Assembly (NCBI RefSeq): GCF_000426545.1
Contig: NZ_AUFO01000015.1
Location: forward strand, 62,001-126,000
Length of the DNA stretch: 64,000 nucleotides
Direction: 5' to 3'
Source of the DNA: Paenibacillus massiliensis subsp. panacisoli DSM 21345
GTDB taxonomy: Bacteria; Bacillota; Bacilli; Paenibacillales; Paenibacillaceae
Shown here: one piece after another, positions 45,484-54,785 of the stretch
How the letters are laid out: every line of letters begins with the position of its first letter
How positions within the stretch are numbered: position 1 is the stretch's first letter
Program-made: the position numbers and the translations under genes
Notes under the pieces: model-generated
What the model saw: only the letters and a program-made list of their open reading frames with translations
Told to the model about the DNA's origin: nothing
Databases searched by the model: none

Positions 45484-46440
45484 TTGACCGTAGGAAATGT
45501 ATACAAAGCACTTGAGCTGCAGCAGCCAGATCAATATGAGCTGGATGGGCTGGAGGTTGGTGTAACTTCGAATTGTAATCTTAAATGCGACTACTGCTGT
45601 GCCTATAAGCGCGATGATGGAAATTGCATCAGCGGCCAAGAGGTCATTCGTGTGATTAGTGAGCTACCTACGCTGAAGCGGGTGCGCTTGTCGGGCGGTG
45701 AGGTCACCTTGAGATTTCAGGATTGTCTGGACATTATTCAATACTGCTCCAGCCATGGAATTGATACACAGCTGAATACGAATGCCAGCCTGCTTAATGA
45801 ACGGCGTGTCATGCAGCTACATGAAGCTGGTGTGTCCAATATTCACATTTCATATAACTTTACGGATGCTGAGCGGTATGCTGCTTACTATCGAGTGCCT
45901 GCCCAAGTTCATGCGAAGATTGAACATAACATTCGAGCTTGTACAGAAGCAGGTATCAGCACCGTGCTGGAGACGCTACTGTTCGATGAGACACAGGGCC
46001 GGATGCTGGACATCAGTGATCGTGTATATGATCTGGGTGTCAGAATCCATGAGATCCAGAACAGCATCATTATGGATCATCGCGGCTGGAACAAGATCGC
46101 TTCACGCGAAGCACTGATTCGTTCGGTTCAGGAGCTCATTGCGCACAAGCAGGAAGATACGATGCTGTACTTTACATGTATGGATCGCTTTGCGGATCGT
46201 CTCGGACTTCAAGGCCAGCCTGGGGTGTACTTCTCCAATTGCGTAGATGGTACTCGTCAGCTCCATTTGCACGGGAACGGAGACATCATTATCTGTGAGC
46301 TCTGTCATCCGGTGGTGATCGGCAATATTTATCAAGGTACGTCTCTGAGTAATATATATCAGAACAGGCCACAGGCCTTACAGGAATATCTGGAGAAGCT
46401 GCCATGCCCGGCGTATGAAGCACTCTTCGGCGGTGAGTGA
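45484..46440 (+). CDS. Orphan radical SAM protein with C-terminal Cys-rich segment
   Basis: A 318-residue radical SAM enzyme. The cluster motif CNLKCDYC (Cys 31, 35, 38) is intact; GGE (LSGGEVTLR, about 69) binds SAM. The C-terminus has three to five further Cys (SNCVDG, ICELC, KLPCPAYE) of SPASM-like type, suggesting at least one extra cluster and action on a peptide or protein. TTG 45484 is preferred because GGGAGGGT lies 9 bases upstream; GTG 45397 has none. No precursor-peptide gene was seen nearby. Family not further recognised. Confidence 0.88.
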   Translation: MTVGNVYKALELQQPDQYELDGLEVGVTSNCNLKCDYCCAYKRDDGNCISGQEVIRVISELPTLKRVRLSGGEVTLRFQDCLDIIQYCSSHGIDTQLNTNASLLNERRVMQLHEAGVSNIHISYNFTDAERYAAYYRVPAQVHAKIEHNIRACTEAGISTVLETLLFDETQGRMLDISDRVYDLGVRIHEIQNSIIMDHRGWNKIASREALIRSVQELIAHKQEDTMLYFTCMDRFADRLGLQGQPGVYFSNCVDGTRQLHLHGNGDIIICELCHPVVIGNIYQGTSLSNIYQNRPQALQEYLEKLPCPAYEALFGGE

Positions 46441-46508
46441 ACCTAGGCTACCAATTAACCTTTAGCTAATGATAGCGAGTACGCTTGTTCATCATATGAA
46501 CCATGTGG

Positions 46509-46534
46509 CCGGATACATTCGTATCCGGTTTTTT
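46509..46534 (+). terminator. Terminator of the radical SAM gene
   Basis: CCGGATAC, loop ATTC, GTATCCGG, six T: a textbook terminator. Confidence 0.92.
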
Positions 46535-46702
46535 GGTATACCCTGAGCAGGAAGGACCATACTATGCAGACAGTGCATGGTTAGGGACTGGTGTTCAGTC
46601 ATCCGGGAAGGGATGAAGTGAAGCATCGGGATTCATTTCGATATAGGGGGCAAAAAGTAGGACCCATGGCTGTGGTATGCATTCAAGCTGGGAGGCTGTG
46701 TA

Positions 46703-47179
46703 ATGGGCAAAAAGATGAACCTGCTAATCTTCAGTGGGGATTACGATAAGGTCATGGCTGGATTGATTCTGGCTAATGCTGCTCGGGATATGGACGTGGA
46801 GGTGACGCTTTTCTTTGCATTCTGGGGGCTGTTGGTGCTGCGTGACCCGGAACGAATGACGAACGAAGGCAAGACGCTGCATGAGAAAATGATGAGCTGG
46901 ATGACGCCCAAGGGACCGGAGGAGCTGCCGCTCTCACATATGAACTTCAGTGGACTGGGCAAACAGATGATGACAGATATGATCGAGGAGCACGAGGCTC
47001 CAAAGCTGATTCATTACCTTAAGGGGGCACGCAAGAAGGATGTTCGGTTCTGTGCCTGCAAGCTGTCTGTCGAGATCATGGGCTTCAAACCAGAAGAGTT
47101 CATTCCAGAAGTTGAGATTATGGATGCCCAGACATATTTGGGGGATGCACTTCAGTCGGATATGCAGCTGTTCATATAG
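46703..47179 (+). CDS. DsrE/DsrF-like sulfur-transfer family protein
   Basis: A 158-residue protein of the DsrE2 type: NLLIFSGDYDKVMAGLILANAA at the N-terminus, VTLFFAFWGLLVL near 35-47 and the Cys motif FCACKLSVEIMGF near 120. Members carry persulfide on a Cys or are partners of rhodanese and peroxiredoxin proteins. GGGAGG precedes the ATG. It stands alone here with no sulfur genes adjacent. Confidence 0.9.
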   Translation: MGKKMNLLIFSGDYDKVMAGLILANAARDMDVEVTLFFAFWGLLVLRDPERMTNEGKTLHEKMMSWMTPKGPEELPLSHMNFSGLGKQMMTDMIEEHEAPKLIHYLKGARKKDVRFCACKLSVEIMGFKPEEFIPEVEIMDAQTYLGDALQSDMQLFI

Positions 47180-47189
47180 GCAAAATTCC

Positions 47190-47218
47190 AAAAAGCCCCT
47201 GCATACATTGCAGGAGCT
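47190..47218 (-). terminator. Terminator of the acetate transporter gene
   Basis: On the minus strand AGCTCCTGCA pairs with TGCAGGGGCT over a 5-base loop, then TTTTT. Confidence 0.8.
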
Positions 47219-47269
47219 AACTCGGGCTTCATTTACGCTGAATAGCTTCTAAATACCTAAGTGAATAGG

Positions 47270-47893
47270 CTAGCTGCGAGGCTTGAAAATACCAAACGGA
47301 CGTCCTACAGGAAGGAACACTCGTCCAAAATGGACATTCAGTACTGCTGCGCCTGCGCCATAAAGGGATAGCAAACCGATCGCCATCTCAGAGTATGCTG
47401 CCAGTGCGTGTGATGCTTCCTCTGCAATCCCGAAGGCGTTCAGTGTGAGTCCAAGGAACAGGAAGTCGATCAGCAGGAAAATGAAGAATAGTACCTTGTG
47501 TGTCTCCATAGCCCCGATGGTCATGAAGATGGTGAAGATCAGGTACCCTGCGAATGCAAAGCCGAGCTGACGTCCGTCCACCTGAGCGGCAAGCTCAGGG
47601 CCGAACGTGCCGAGCTTGATCATCCAGCCAGCTGCCATGGAGAACCAGAAGAACGCGTAGGCTCCGAAGGCTGTCATGCCGAAGGTGTTGTTGTGCTTGG
47701 CATCCAGCAGACATGCTAGTAGCTGGGCACAAGCTCCCAGGAATACGGCCCATGGAATGACGAGGCCAAGGCCTTCAGTCAGGCCCAGCTTTTGGGACGA
47801 AGCGACGAGTGTGACGATCGCCAGCCCGAATAGACCAATCCCGCTAGGATCGGCCGTTACAATCTTGACTTGAGTATGCGATGCGCTTTGCAT
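47270..47893 (-). CDS. Acetate/succinate transporter, GPR1/FUN34/YaaH family
   Basis: About 207 residues with six helices. The family motif (N-P-A-P-L-G-L-x-x-F-like) is seen here as ADPSGIGLFGLAIVTLVAS near the N-terminus, and FGAYAFFWFSMAAGWM in the middle. Such proteins move acetate or succinate with protons. ATG 47893 with GGAGG 12 bases upstream is preferred to earlier in-frame starts. Terminator present. Confidence 0.9.
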   Translation of the reverse strand: MQSASHTQVKIVTADPSGIGLFGLAIVTLVASSQKLGLTEGLGLVIPWAVFLGACAQLLACLLDAKHNNTFGMTAFGAYAFFWFSMAAGWMIKLGTFGPELAAQVDGRQLGFAFAGYLIFTIFMTIGAMETHKVLFFIFLLIDFLFLGLTLNAFGIAEEASHALAAYSEMAIGLLSLYGAGAAVLNVHFGRVFLPVGRPFGIFKPRS

Positions 47894-48103
47894 GTGTTGC
47901 CAATGCCTCCAATATAATGGGTTCGTCATCTCCGCACGGAAATGATACAGCCTACAGTATAACGGATGTGAACACGTTCGCATAGAGCATAAATTGGGAA
48001 AGCTTTGTGTCGGGAATGGACTACTGCTGCGGGGCTCAGTACATAGTGAGCAGTTGTGATTGCAGTCTATTCAGGAAGTATATTCATGATTAATAGAATA
48101 AAA

Positions 48104-48143
48104 GAAGAAAAAAGAGACCTGATTCAGAGTGAGTCAGGTCTCT
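48104..48143 (-). terminator. Terminator of the DUF805 gene
   Basis: On the minus strand AGAGACCTGA pairs with TCAGGTCTCT, then TTTTTTCTTCTTTT. Confidence 0.9.
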
Positions 48144-48184
48144 TCTATGCACAAATGCTGTATACTGCATGCTGTTATAAGAAA

Positions 48185-48541
48185 TTAGTATTTGTCTCCA
48201 GAGAACTTCGGATTAGGTCCATACTGATTATCCGTTGGCTCGCTATCAAGGCAAAGGAAATACAGTACAACAAAAGCACCGAATGGAACGAAACTAAGCA
48301 GGTACCACCAACCAGATTTGCCGATATCATGTAAACGACGAATAATTACAGCCAAACTAGGAAGCATAACAGCCAGAGAGTACAGGTAGACTAGGAGAAG
48401 CTCAATGCCAATCAGTTGCCCTATTATAGCAAGAACTAGAACAGCGATAGCATTGAATAGCGCGAACATCCAGTACTCTTTGCGTCTTGCTCTTCCAGAG
48501 AAGCCAACATAATTTTTCAACACCTTTAAGTACCATTCCAT
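48185..48541 (-). CDS. DUF805 family small membrane protein
   Basis: A 118-residue protein with three helices. The opening WYLKVLKNYVGFSGRARRKEYWMFALFN is the DUF805 signature, as is RRLHDIGKSGWWYLL before the last helix. Function unknown. GGAGGAAT precedes the ATG at about 12 bases. Monocistronic. Confidence 0.93.
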   Translation of the reverse strand: MEWYLKVLKNYVGFSGRARRKEYWMFALFNAIAVLVLAIIGQLIGIELLLVYLYSLAVMLPSLAVIIRRLHDIGKSGWWYLLSFVPFGAFVVLYFLCLDSEPTDNQYGPNPKFSGDKY

Positions 48542-48835
48542 AATAAAATAAATTCCTCCTTAAAAATATGTAATATTAATCACAGCATTCAGCATCCGAC
48601 AAATTATACCTTAATTAGCGTATGTCGGAAAGACCATAATATTCCTGAAAAGATAAAATTGATGATATAAATAGACTTTTTTAAGTTATATTGATGTGAG
48701 CTTTGAATTTTGGCTATGCTAGCAGTCTAAATACGAGATTATAAGCATATACATAGGAGCGGCAAATAAAAATAAGCCTGTTATAAGCATGATATGATAT
48801 ATTTGAGAAAATATGACTATTAGGGGGAGCAACTT

Positions 48836-49576
48836 TTGGTAGGACGTAGTGGTAATCCGACATTAAATGACAACACTTTTGAAAGGGACGACTTTTATGG
48901 CTCACACGAGCCGATGACGATTGGGGGCACGGTCAATAAGGCTTTCATGACATTGGCCATCCTGATCGGTGCAGCTATCGTTTCCTGGACGATGTATTTC
49001 AACGGGTATTCGGTGGGGGGACTCATCATCGGTGGTGCCATCGCGGGATTCATTCTGGCCCTGATCATTTCCTTCAAACCAACAACAGCGCCCTATCTGG
49101 TGCCTATATATGCTATTGCGGAGGGGCTGTTCGTTGGGGCACTGTCTGCCAACTATGAGGCTTTGTATTATGGAATTACCCTGCAAGCCGCTCTGTTGAC
49201 CATGAGTGTATTTATAGCTTTGTTGCTGGCTTATAAATCAAGAGTCATCCGTGCTACCCAGAATTTCAGATTAGGCGTATTTGCTGCCACTGCAGGCATT
49301 GCATTAATGTACCTACTGAGCTTTGTTCTGAGCTTTTTTGGTATTACCGTACCTTATCTTCATGATAACAGTCTGATCGGTATCATTATCTCGCTCGTCA
49401 TCGTTGTAGTGGCTGCGCTCAATCTGGTCCTGGACTTTGACTTCATTGAGAGAGGAGCTGAGCAGGGGGCACCGAAATATATGGAGTGGTATGGCGCCTT
49501 CGGCCTGATGGTTACGTTGGTGTGGCTGTATCTGGAAATGGTCCGTCTTCTCGCTAAGCTGCGCAGCCGCGACTAA
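48836..49576 (+). CDS. Bax inhibitor-1/YccA family membrane protein
   Basis: A 246-residue protein with seven helices after a polar N-terminus (GRSGNPTLNDNTF, standard in this subgroup). PIYAIAEGLFVGALSA and FDFIERGAEQGAPKYMEWYGAFGLMVTLVWLYLEMVRLLA are family landmarks with the conserved acidic residues of the calcium-leak channel fold. The start is TTG 48836 with GGGGGAG 6 bases upstream. A strong terminator follows. Confidence 0.95.
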   Translation: MVGRSGNPTLNDNTFERDDFYGSHEPMTIGGTVNKAFMTLAILIGAAIVSWTMYFNGYSVGGLIIGGAIAGFILALIISFKPTTAPYLVPIYAIAEGLFVGALSANYEALYYGITLQAALLTMSVFIALLLAYKSRVIRATQNFRLGVFAATAGIALMYLLSFVLSFFGITVPYLHDNSLIGIIISLVIVVVAALNLVLDFDFIERGAEQGAPKYMEWYGAFGLMVTLVWLYLEMVRLLAKLRSRD

Positions 49577-49620
49577 TCCGGACAATCATCCTGTAGCTGT
49601 TCAAACGGCTGCTATGTAGA

Positions 49621-49654
49621 AGCAATCTTCCTAGTGAAGATTGCTATTTTTTTT
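49621..49654 (+). terminator. Terminator of the YccA-like gene
   Basis: AGCAATCTTC, 5-base loop, GAAGATTGCT, then ATTTTTTTT. Confidence 0.92.
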
Positions 49655-49698
49655 GTGCTTGTGCACACGGAGAGATAAGTCCTATTTGTAGAGCTACT

Positions 49699-50412
49699 CT
49701 AATTTGGTTTGCCTTTAATCAGAATGTTGGAGGCCTTGCCGAAGTCAATTCCTACCTTACCTGTCAACTCGGCCACCTTCTGTGCCAGGACGACTGCATT
49801 CACGCCACAGCAAATCAAAGCCACATCGAACTTGTCGCGGTTGTGGAGCATGAATTGCAGAGCTTCGGTCATCTGTTCGTATTGGACGAATGGGAAGGTC
49901 AACGTAACCTGCATACGGTAAGGATCCTTCTGGAGTACGCTCTTCAGTTGGGCAATGGATTGATACATGAGCATAATCCGTCGTCCACGCAGCATAGCCC
50001 AGAACCGCGGGTCCTGCGCCAGCTGGCGGTTGATCCATGCCGGACAGGTGTGGATTGGACGCAATTGATAGTGAGTCATGATCTTGTCCGTCAGCTCTCG
50101 CTTGAGATAAGAAGGAGCCTGGATAATCTGGTCCCCGGGTGGGAGCAGACCTACAATATCGGCTCTGCGAATGGAACTGACCAGTAGATTCCTGAGCGAA
50201 ATATTAGGAAGCTTTACACCCTTTTGTCCCTGATTGGCTTTGATGACCCAAGGCTCCTGCAGAATCTCATCCATGGACATGACGGAATTTTGTGACAGTA
50301 CCAGGTTCTCCCCGTCGCCAATCCGAACCAGTGAAAAGGGTTGCCCTGTCTCCAGGGCCATACCAATTTTTCGGATGACTTCATCTTGCCCCAAATGGAC
50401 GCTATTGGCCAT
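49699..50412 (-). CDS. GT-D fold glycosyltransferase
   Basis: A 237-residue protein of the DUF1792-like GT-D fold. The RIGDGE motif (FSLVRIGDGENLVL, about residues 28-41) is the nucleotide-sugar/metal site; LICCGVNAVVLAQKVAE is the C-terminal Rossmann-like part, ending in GKASNILIKGKPN. GT-D enzymes add sugars to surface adhesins or polysaccharides. AAAGGAG precedes the ATG. It diverges from the glycan operon at 50676, with which it probably works. Confidence 0.85.
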   Translation of the reverse strand: MANSVHLGQDEVIRKIGMALETGQPFSLVRIGDGENLVLSQNSVMSMDEILQEPWVIKANQGQKGVKLPNISLRNLLVSSIRRADIVGLLPPGDQIIQAPSYLKRELTDKIMTHYQLRPIHTCPAWINRQLAQDPRFWAMLRGRRIMLMYQSIAQLKSVLQKDPYRMQVTLTFPFVQYEQMTEALQFMLHNRDKFDVALICCGVNAVVLAQKVAELTGKVGIDFGKASNILIKGKPN

Positions 50413-50675
50413 AACAGCACACTCCTTTGCAGCTTGCCTCTCCTCATAAGAGATTCTATGAACAAGTTAGCGCGCACGCTTGTACTCCAGACCTGATTGG
50501 CATCAGAAAATCAGCCTGTTCTGTCTTTGCACCGGATACAATATCGCGACAGAGCTAGCGAATAACTATCTTTTGCTGATAGCTAGCGATTGTCCATTCC
50601 AATTGAAAGGATCGTTCATAAGTTAATATATGCTGCGAGCATAGGAGAAGGATAACAACGCAAGGAAGTGAGTGA

Positions 50676-51362
50676 ATGTCAAGCAAAAGAGTCGTAATTG
50701 AAATCAATTTCAACAACTATGGCCTCGACCCTGCAAGGCTGACGGAGCCGTGGATTGCCAATCGGATTGCTATCTTTCAGAAATACACGCTGCGAAGCCT
50801 GAAGAAGCAGACGAATCAGGATTATCTGTGTCTGATTAAGATAGCAGGAGGCTGCGAGCAGATCATCAAGTCTGTTCTTAGTAAATATCCGTCACTTCCG
50901 GCTCATATCCGCTTTGTGACCAGTATTGAGGCCAAGCGCCAGACCGAAGCCTACATTACAGGCTATGAGGATGTGTACATCGCTCGTCAGGATTCGGATG
51001 ATCTCTTTCACAAAACCTTCGTCCAACAGCTCCATCAGTTCAAGCATATGCCTGCCACCGAAGTGCTGATTACCCAGTATGGCTACATGTGGGATACCGT
51101 GGAGAACAGTATGATTCCGATGTATTTTGAATCGCCGCAATATTATACCTTCATCTATAGTGTCAAAGATTTCATGGCGGGCAAGCGCTACAAGCTTCCC
51201 GGAGGACACGGCTATGCCATCAAGATGCGCCATGAGCTGCTGAAGCCGCGGAACTACGTTAATATCGTGCACCCTTCCATTACCTCTAAGAAGCGGCTGC
51301 CGGCGCATATTACCAGGCTGACTCCCGCCAATATGAAGAACATTCTGAATGACTTTATGTAG
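50676..51362 (+). CDS. Rhamnosyltransferase-like glycosyltransferase
   Basis: A 228-residue protein similar to the putative rhamnosyl transferase family (PF11316): VVIEINFNNYGLDPARLTEPWI opening, RFSL-like LRSLKKQTNQDYLCLIKI, and the DxDD motif in ARQDSDDLF (about 108). It is probably a GT-A type enzyme. First gene of a three-gene operon; a CATAAGTTA box (50618) lies 50 bases before the ATG. AAGGAAGTGAG serves as ribosome site. Confidence 0.8.
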   Translation: MSSKRVVIEINFNNYGLDPARLTEPWIANRIAIFQKYTLRSLKKQTNQDYLCLIKIAGGCEQIIKSVLSKYPSLPAHIRFVTSIEAKRQTEAYITGYEDVYIARQDSDDLFHKTFVQQLHQFKHMPATEVLITQYGYMWDTVENSMIPMYFESPQYYTFIYSVKDFMAGKRYKLPGGHGYAIKMRHELLKPRNYVNIVHPSITSKKRLPAHITRLTPANMKNILNDFM

Positions 51363-51451
51363 ATGTGTATCTCAGGGGCATTTGATCTAGAATGCGGACG
51401 AATGCCGAACTGGTGGTACATTTAATACTCCAAGACGGGAAGGAGATTCTC

Positions 51452-52459
51452 ATGTTCAAAGACAAGACGATTCTGATCACAGGTGGTACGGGATCGTGGG
51501 GGTATGAGTTGACTCGCAAGCTGCTCAAGAAAGCCCCGCGCGAGATTCGTATCTTGTCCCGTAATGAATTCTCACAGGTCAAGATGCAGCGAACGTTCCA
51601 GTCCGGGGTGATCAAGTTCATCATTGGTGACGTACGGGATTATGAGGCTGTTCATGAGGCCTGCCGCGGCGTGGATTATGTATTCCATCTCGCTGCGCTC
51701 AAGCATGTGCCTGTCTGTGAGGAATATCCGCAGGAAGCGCTCAAGACCAATGTGCTGGGTACGGAGAATATTATTAAGGCCAGTATCGAGCAGAGGGTCG
51801 AAAAGGTTATCGATGTCTCCACCGATAAGGCAGTGGACCCGATCAATTTCTATGGCATGACCAAGGCGCTCGGAGAGAAGCTGATGATTCGAGCCAATCG
51901 GTTGAGCCCCAATACCCGCTTCGTATGTATCCGTGGCGGTAATGTGCTGGGAACGAACGGCAGCGTGGTGCCGCTGTTCAAGCAGCAGATTCTGGATGGC
52001 AAGGATCTGACACTCACGCAAAAGGATATGACCCGGTTCTTTCTGACGGTCTCAGAGGCCATTGATCTGCTGCTGGAGGCTTCTTATGCCGCAATTGGTG
52101 GGGAGACGTTCGTGATGAAGATGAATGCTTGTCTGATTACGGACTTAGCGAAGACGCTGGGCAAGTACTTATCCAAGCAGGAGGTAGGCTTCAAGGAGAT
52201 CGGAATCCGTCCGGGAGAGAAGCTGCATGAGGACTTGGTATCGCCTTATGAAACTCCCTACACCTATAAGTATAGCGAACAATATTATGTCATACTGCCT
52301 TCCCATCCTTCGGCAGAGCTGGTGGAGAGGTACAAGACATATCCGGCTGTTACCTTTGACAAATACCACTCCAATGCGAACCTTCTGGATGAAGAGGGGA
52401 TTGCGAATCTGTTGAAAAGAGGCGGCATGCTGGCCGCGGATGCCCGTCCGCTCAGATAA
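51452..52459 (+). CDS. NDP-sugar 4,6-dehydratase (UDP-GlcNAc inverting/FlaA1-CapE type)
   Basis: A 335-residue extended SDR: TILITGGTGSWGYELTRKLL binds the dinucleotide, HLAALKHVPVCE and STDKAVDPINFYGMTKALGEK hold the active site (YxxxK-like YGMTK with Asp/Lys before). It matches the soluble FlaA1/PseB/CapE dehydratases that begin pseudaminic, legionaminic or bacillosamine-type sugar synthesis. ATG 51452 has AAGGAG 7 bases upstream; upstream in-frame starts are rejected. It supplies a deoxy sugar to the neighbouring transferases. Confidence 0.93.
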   Translation: MFKDKTILITGGTGSWGYELTRKLLKKAPREIRILSRNEFSQVKMQRTFQSGVIKFIIGDVRDYEAVHEACRGVDYVFHLAALKHVPVCEEYPQEALKTNVLGTENIIKASIEQRVEKVIDVSTDKAVDPINFYGMTKALGEKLMIRANRLSPNTRFVCIRGGNVLGTNGSVVPLFKQQILDGKDLTLTQKDMTRFFLTVSEAIDLLLEASYAAIGGETFVMKMNACLITDLAKTLGKYLSKQEVGFKEIGIRPGEKLHEDLVSPYETPYTYKYSEQYYVILPSHPSAELVERYKTYPAVTFDKYHSNANLLDEEGIANLLKRGGMLAADARPLR

Positions 52460-52491
52460 CCGCTTGGATAATAGGCGGGAGGGAAAGTCAG

Positions 52492-53337
52492 ATGGCGAAT
52501 AATGATCAGGTAAATCTGCGCTATTATGGTCTGGTGAATTCCGAGCAGTCCCATGAAGCTACACGACAGCGCGTGCACTGGATATGCAAGCGTGTGGTCG
52601 GGAACACAGTGCTCGACATTGGCTGCAGTCAAGGGATCACCTCCATATTGTTGGCCCGTGAGGGCTTCCAGGTCACAGGTATTGATATTGAGGATACAAG
52701 CATCAAGTACGCCAGGAGTGAGCTGATGAAGGAATCGATCCTGGTACAGAGGAAGGCCCGCTTTCTACTAAAGGATATAACGATGCTGCAGCCCAAGGAA
52801 GGAATGTATGACACGGTCATCATGGGGGAGATTCTGGAGCATTTTTCCCAGCCTAACAAGTTGCTGTCAGCTGCTTACCGTCTGCTGAAGAAGGGGGGGA
52901 GGGTCATTATTACCGTGCCCTTCGGCTACCTCCCCTTCCATGATCATAAGCATTCCTACTATGTTGGGAGCTTGTGCAGGCTGCTGGAGTCTTATTTTGA
53001 TGAACTGAGAGTCGAGGTACAGAGCAAATATATATGCTATGCAGGACGCAAGAAGGATGTTATTAGCAAGCCGATTGACACCACCTTCAAGGTTCCACAA
53101 TTACTCAAGTGGATGCAACTGGATCAAACCCAATATCTCGATTATGAGAAGAAGAGCGACAAGCTGCTCAGGGAACGGAAGCAGTATATGGACAACAGGG
53201 ATAAGCAGCTACAAGAGCTGCGCCAGCAATCCGAGCAGCTCAGCAAACAAGTGGAGGTACTGAGGGTCCAACTGGCTCAAGAGCGGGTGAATGTCGCTCA
53301 ACTGCGGGAACAACTGCACAGCGGACTCGGTAAATAA
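52492..53337 (+). CDS. SAM-dependent methyltransferase with C-terminal coiled coil
   Basis: A 281-residue class I methyltransferase. Motif I is VLDIGCSQGITSILL (about 40-55), motif post-I VTGIDIEDTS, later IMGEILEHFSQP and LLKKGGRVIITVPFG. The last 65 residues are a Gln/Glu/Lys-rich coiled coil (ELRQQSEQLSKQVEVLR), perhaps a length-measuring or partner-binding rod. GGGAGGG precedes the ATG. Last gene of the glycan operon; it may methylate the glycan end. Confidence 0.9.
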   Translation: MANNDQVNLRYYGLVNSEQSHEATRQRVHWICKRVVGNTVLDIGCSQGITSILLAREGFQVTGIDIEDTSIKYARSELMKESILVQRKARFLLKDITMLQPKEGMYDTVIMGEILEHFSQPNKLLSAAYRLLKKGGRVIITVPFGYLPFHDHKHSYYVGSLCRLLESYFDELRVEVQSKYICYAGRKKDVISKPIDTTFKVPQLLKWMQLDQTQYLDYEKKSDKLLRERKQYMDNRDKQLQELRQQSEQLSKQVEVLRVQLAQERVNVAQLREQLHSGLGK

Positions 53338-53459
53338 GATTCAGGATGACCCGGCATAGTACGGAATGCTATATGTTCAAGTTCGCCTGGGAGTCTCCGC
53401 CAATGGGCAGTCCATGATCAAGCTATGGAGATGAATAGTAAAACTATGGAAAGGATGTG

Positions 53460-53490
53460 AAGGCTGCCCAAGGGCAGCCTTCTTGTCTTT
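53460..53490 (+). terminator. Terminator of the glycan operon
   Basis: AAGGCTGCCC, loop AA, GGGCAGCCTT, then CTTGTCTTT. Confidence 0.85.
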
Positions 53491-53495
53491 GAATT

Positions 53496-53533
53496 AGCCC
53501 ATACAGCGGTGGCCACTTCCCGCAGTATGGGCT
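53496..53533 (-). repeat. Perfect 9-bp inverted repeat between operon and AKR gene
   Basis: AGCCCATAC (53496-53504) and GTATGGGCT (53525-53533). No T tract follows on either strand; it may still end the convergent aldo/keto reductase transcript. Confidence 0.5.
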
Positions 53534-53632
53534 ACCTTGTATGGTGGTTGTATTCACGATATGGAGCCCGCCCACCTGCTATTCACTACTCATGAAGTGA
53601 TGGTTCCATCCGCACGGGCCTGCTCAGGTGGA

Positions 53633-54610
53633 TTATTCTACGGGCAGGCGATATACAGCAAAAGGCTCCTGATGAATATAACGGCTGCTCGCATCCTCCA
53701 GCCGCTGTGCGATGTCGCCACTGTAGGACAAGTCTACACTTAGCAGGCTTTCAAGCAGCTGCTCTGGACGAGTGGCACCTACAATAACCGTAGAGACGGC
53801 AGGCTGGTGCATGAGCCAGGCCAGTGACAGAGCTACAGGACTGGTATTCAGCTCAGCAGCCAGCGTTCCTACCTCTGTCCCGAGTTGAATCCGATCTGGA
53901 CTCAGAAAGCGTGAGAAGTTAGGGTCCGTGTCTGCTCTGGACCCTGAAGGAACTTGTCCCTGAGCATATTTGCCTGTCAGAATACCTCCAGCAAGGGGGA
54001 AGTAAGGGATAATACCGATGCCCTGATCAAGGCAGAGAGGCATCAGCTCTCTCTCAGGAGTGCGATCTGCAAGGGAATAACTAACCTGGATGGATATATA
54101 ACGAGCGAACCGCTGCTGCTCACTGATGCTGAGTGCCTTCATGAGCTCCCAGGCTGCATAGTTAGATGCTCCGATATAGCGGATTTTACCGGCAGATATC
54201 AAATCATCCAATGTGCGGAGAGTCTCTTCCAGTGGTGTTGATGGATCGAAGGTGTGAATCTGATACAGATCTACATAGTCAGTCTTGAGGCGACGAAGAC
54301 TATCCTCCAATTCGCGCTGGACATGGAGACGCGAAGAACCAGCTTGATTCGGCCCCTGTCCGCGAGGTAATCCGGCCTTGGTCGCCAGCACAGCCTCATG
54401 TCGTCGCCCTTGCAGAGCAAGACCGATGATGCGTTCCGACTCGGTATTGGCATAAATATTGGCGGTATCCAGGAATTGTATCCCTGCATCGAGCGCGGTG
54501 TGGATGATTCGAATGGAGCTCTCCTCGTCAGCTCGTTTCCCAAAGGCATTCGTGCCCAGTCCTAATGCAGATACCTGTAGACCACTGTGCCCCAGACGGC
54601 GGTAATGCAT
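53633..54610 (-). CDS. Aldo/keto reductase
   Basis: A 325-residue TIM-barrel NADPH reductase. Catalytic Asp (FLDTANIYANTESE), Tyr, Lys (ATKAG) and His (YQIHTFDP) are in place; C-terminal IVGATRPEQLLES is the cofactor region. It belongs to the YhdN/general stress AKR type. ATG 54610 has AAAGGAG 8 bases upstream; GTG 54619 is next to it and less likely. Lies downstream of the MFS gene and may be coregulated. Confidence 0.93.
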   Translation of the reverse strand: MHYRRLGHSGLQVSALGLGTNAFGKRADEESSIRIIHTALDAGIQFLDTANIYANTESERIIGLALQGRRHEAVLATKAGLPRGQGPNQAGSSRLHVQRELEDSLRRLKTDYVDLYQIHTFDPSTPLEETLRTLDDLISAGKIRYIGASNYAAWELMKALSISEQQRFARYISIQVSYSLADRTPERELMPLCLDQGIGIIPYFPLAGGILTGKYAQGQVPSGSRADTDPNFSRFLSPDRIQLGTEVGTLAAELNTSPVALSLAWLMHQPAVSTVIVGATRPEQLLESLLSVDLSYSGDIAQRLEDASSRYIHQEPFAVYRLPVE

Positions 54611-54785
54611 GTTGCTCACTCCTTTGCATTCAGTTGGTCCTATTATTGCAAATACTCACTGGGCCATGCAATGTGCCAGCTACTGTGTCAATGCGCTCTT
54701 ACTAAAGTGACCCATTCGTGCCACGTGTAGCTCCTCGTGCTTGGTGCCCTCCTCTTGGTCCTGCTGCGCGTCATACGCTAGTCTG

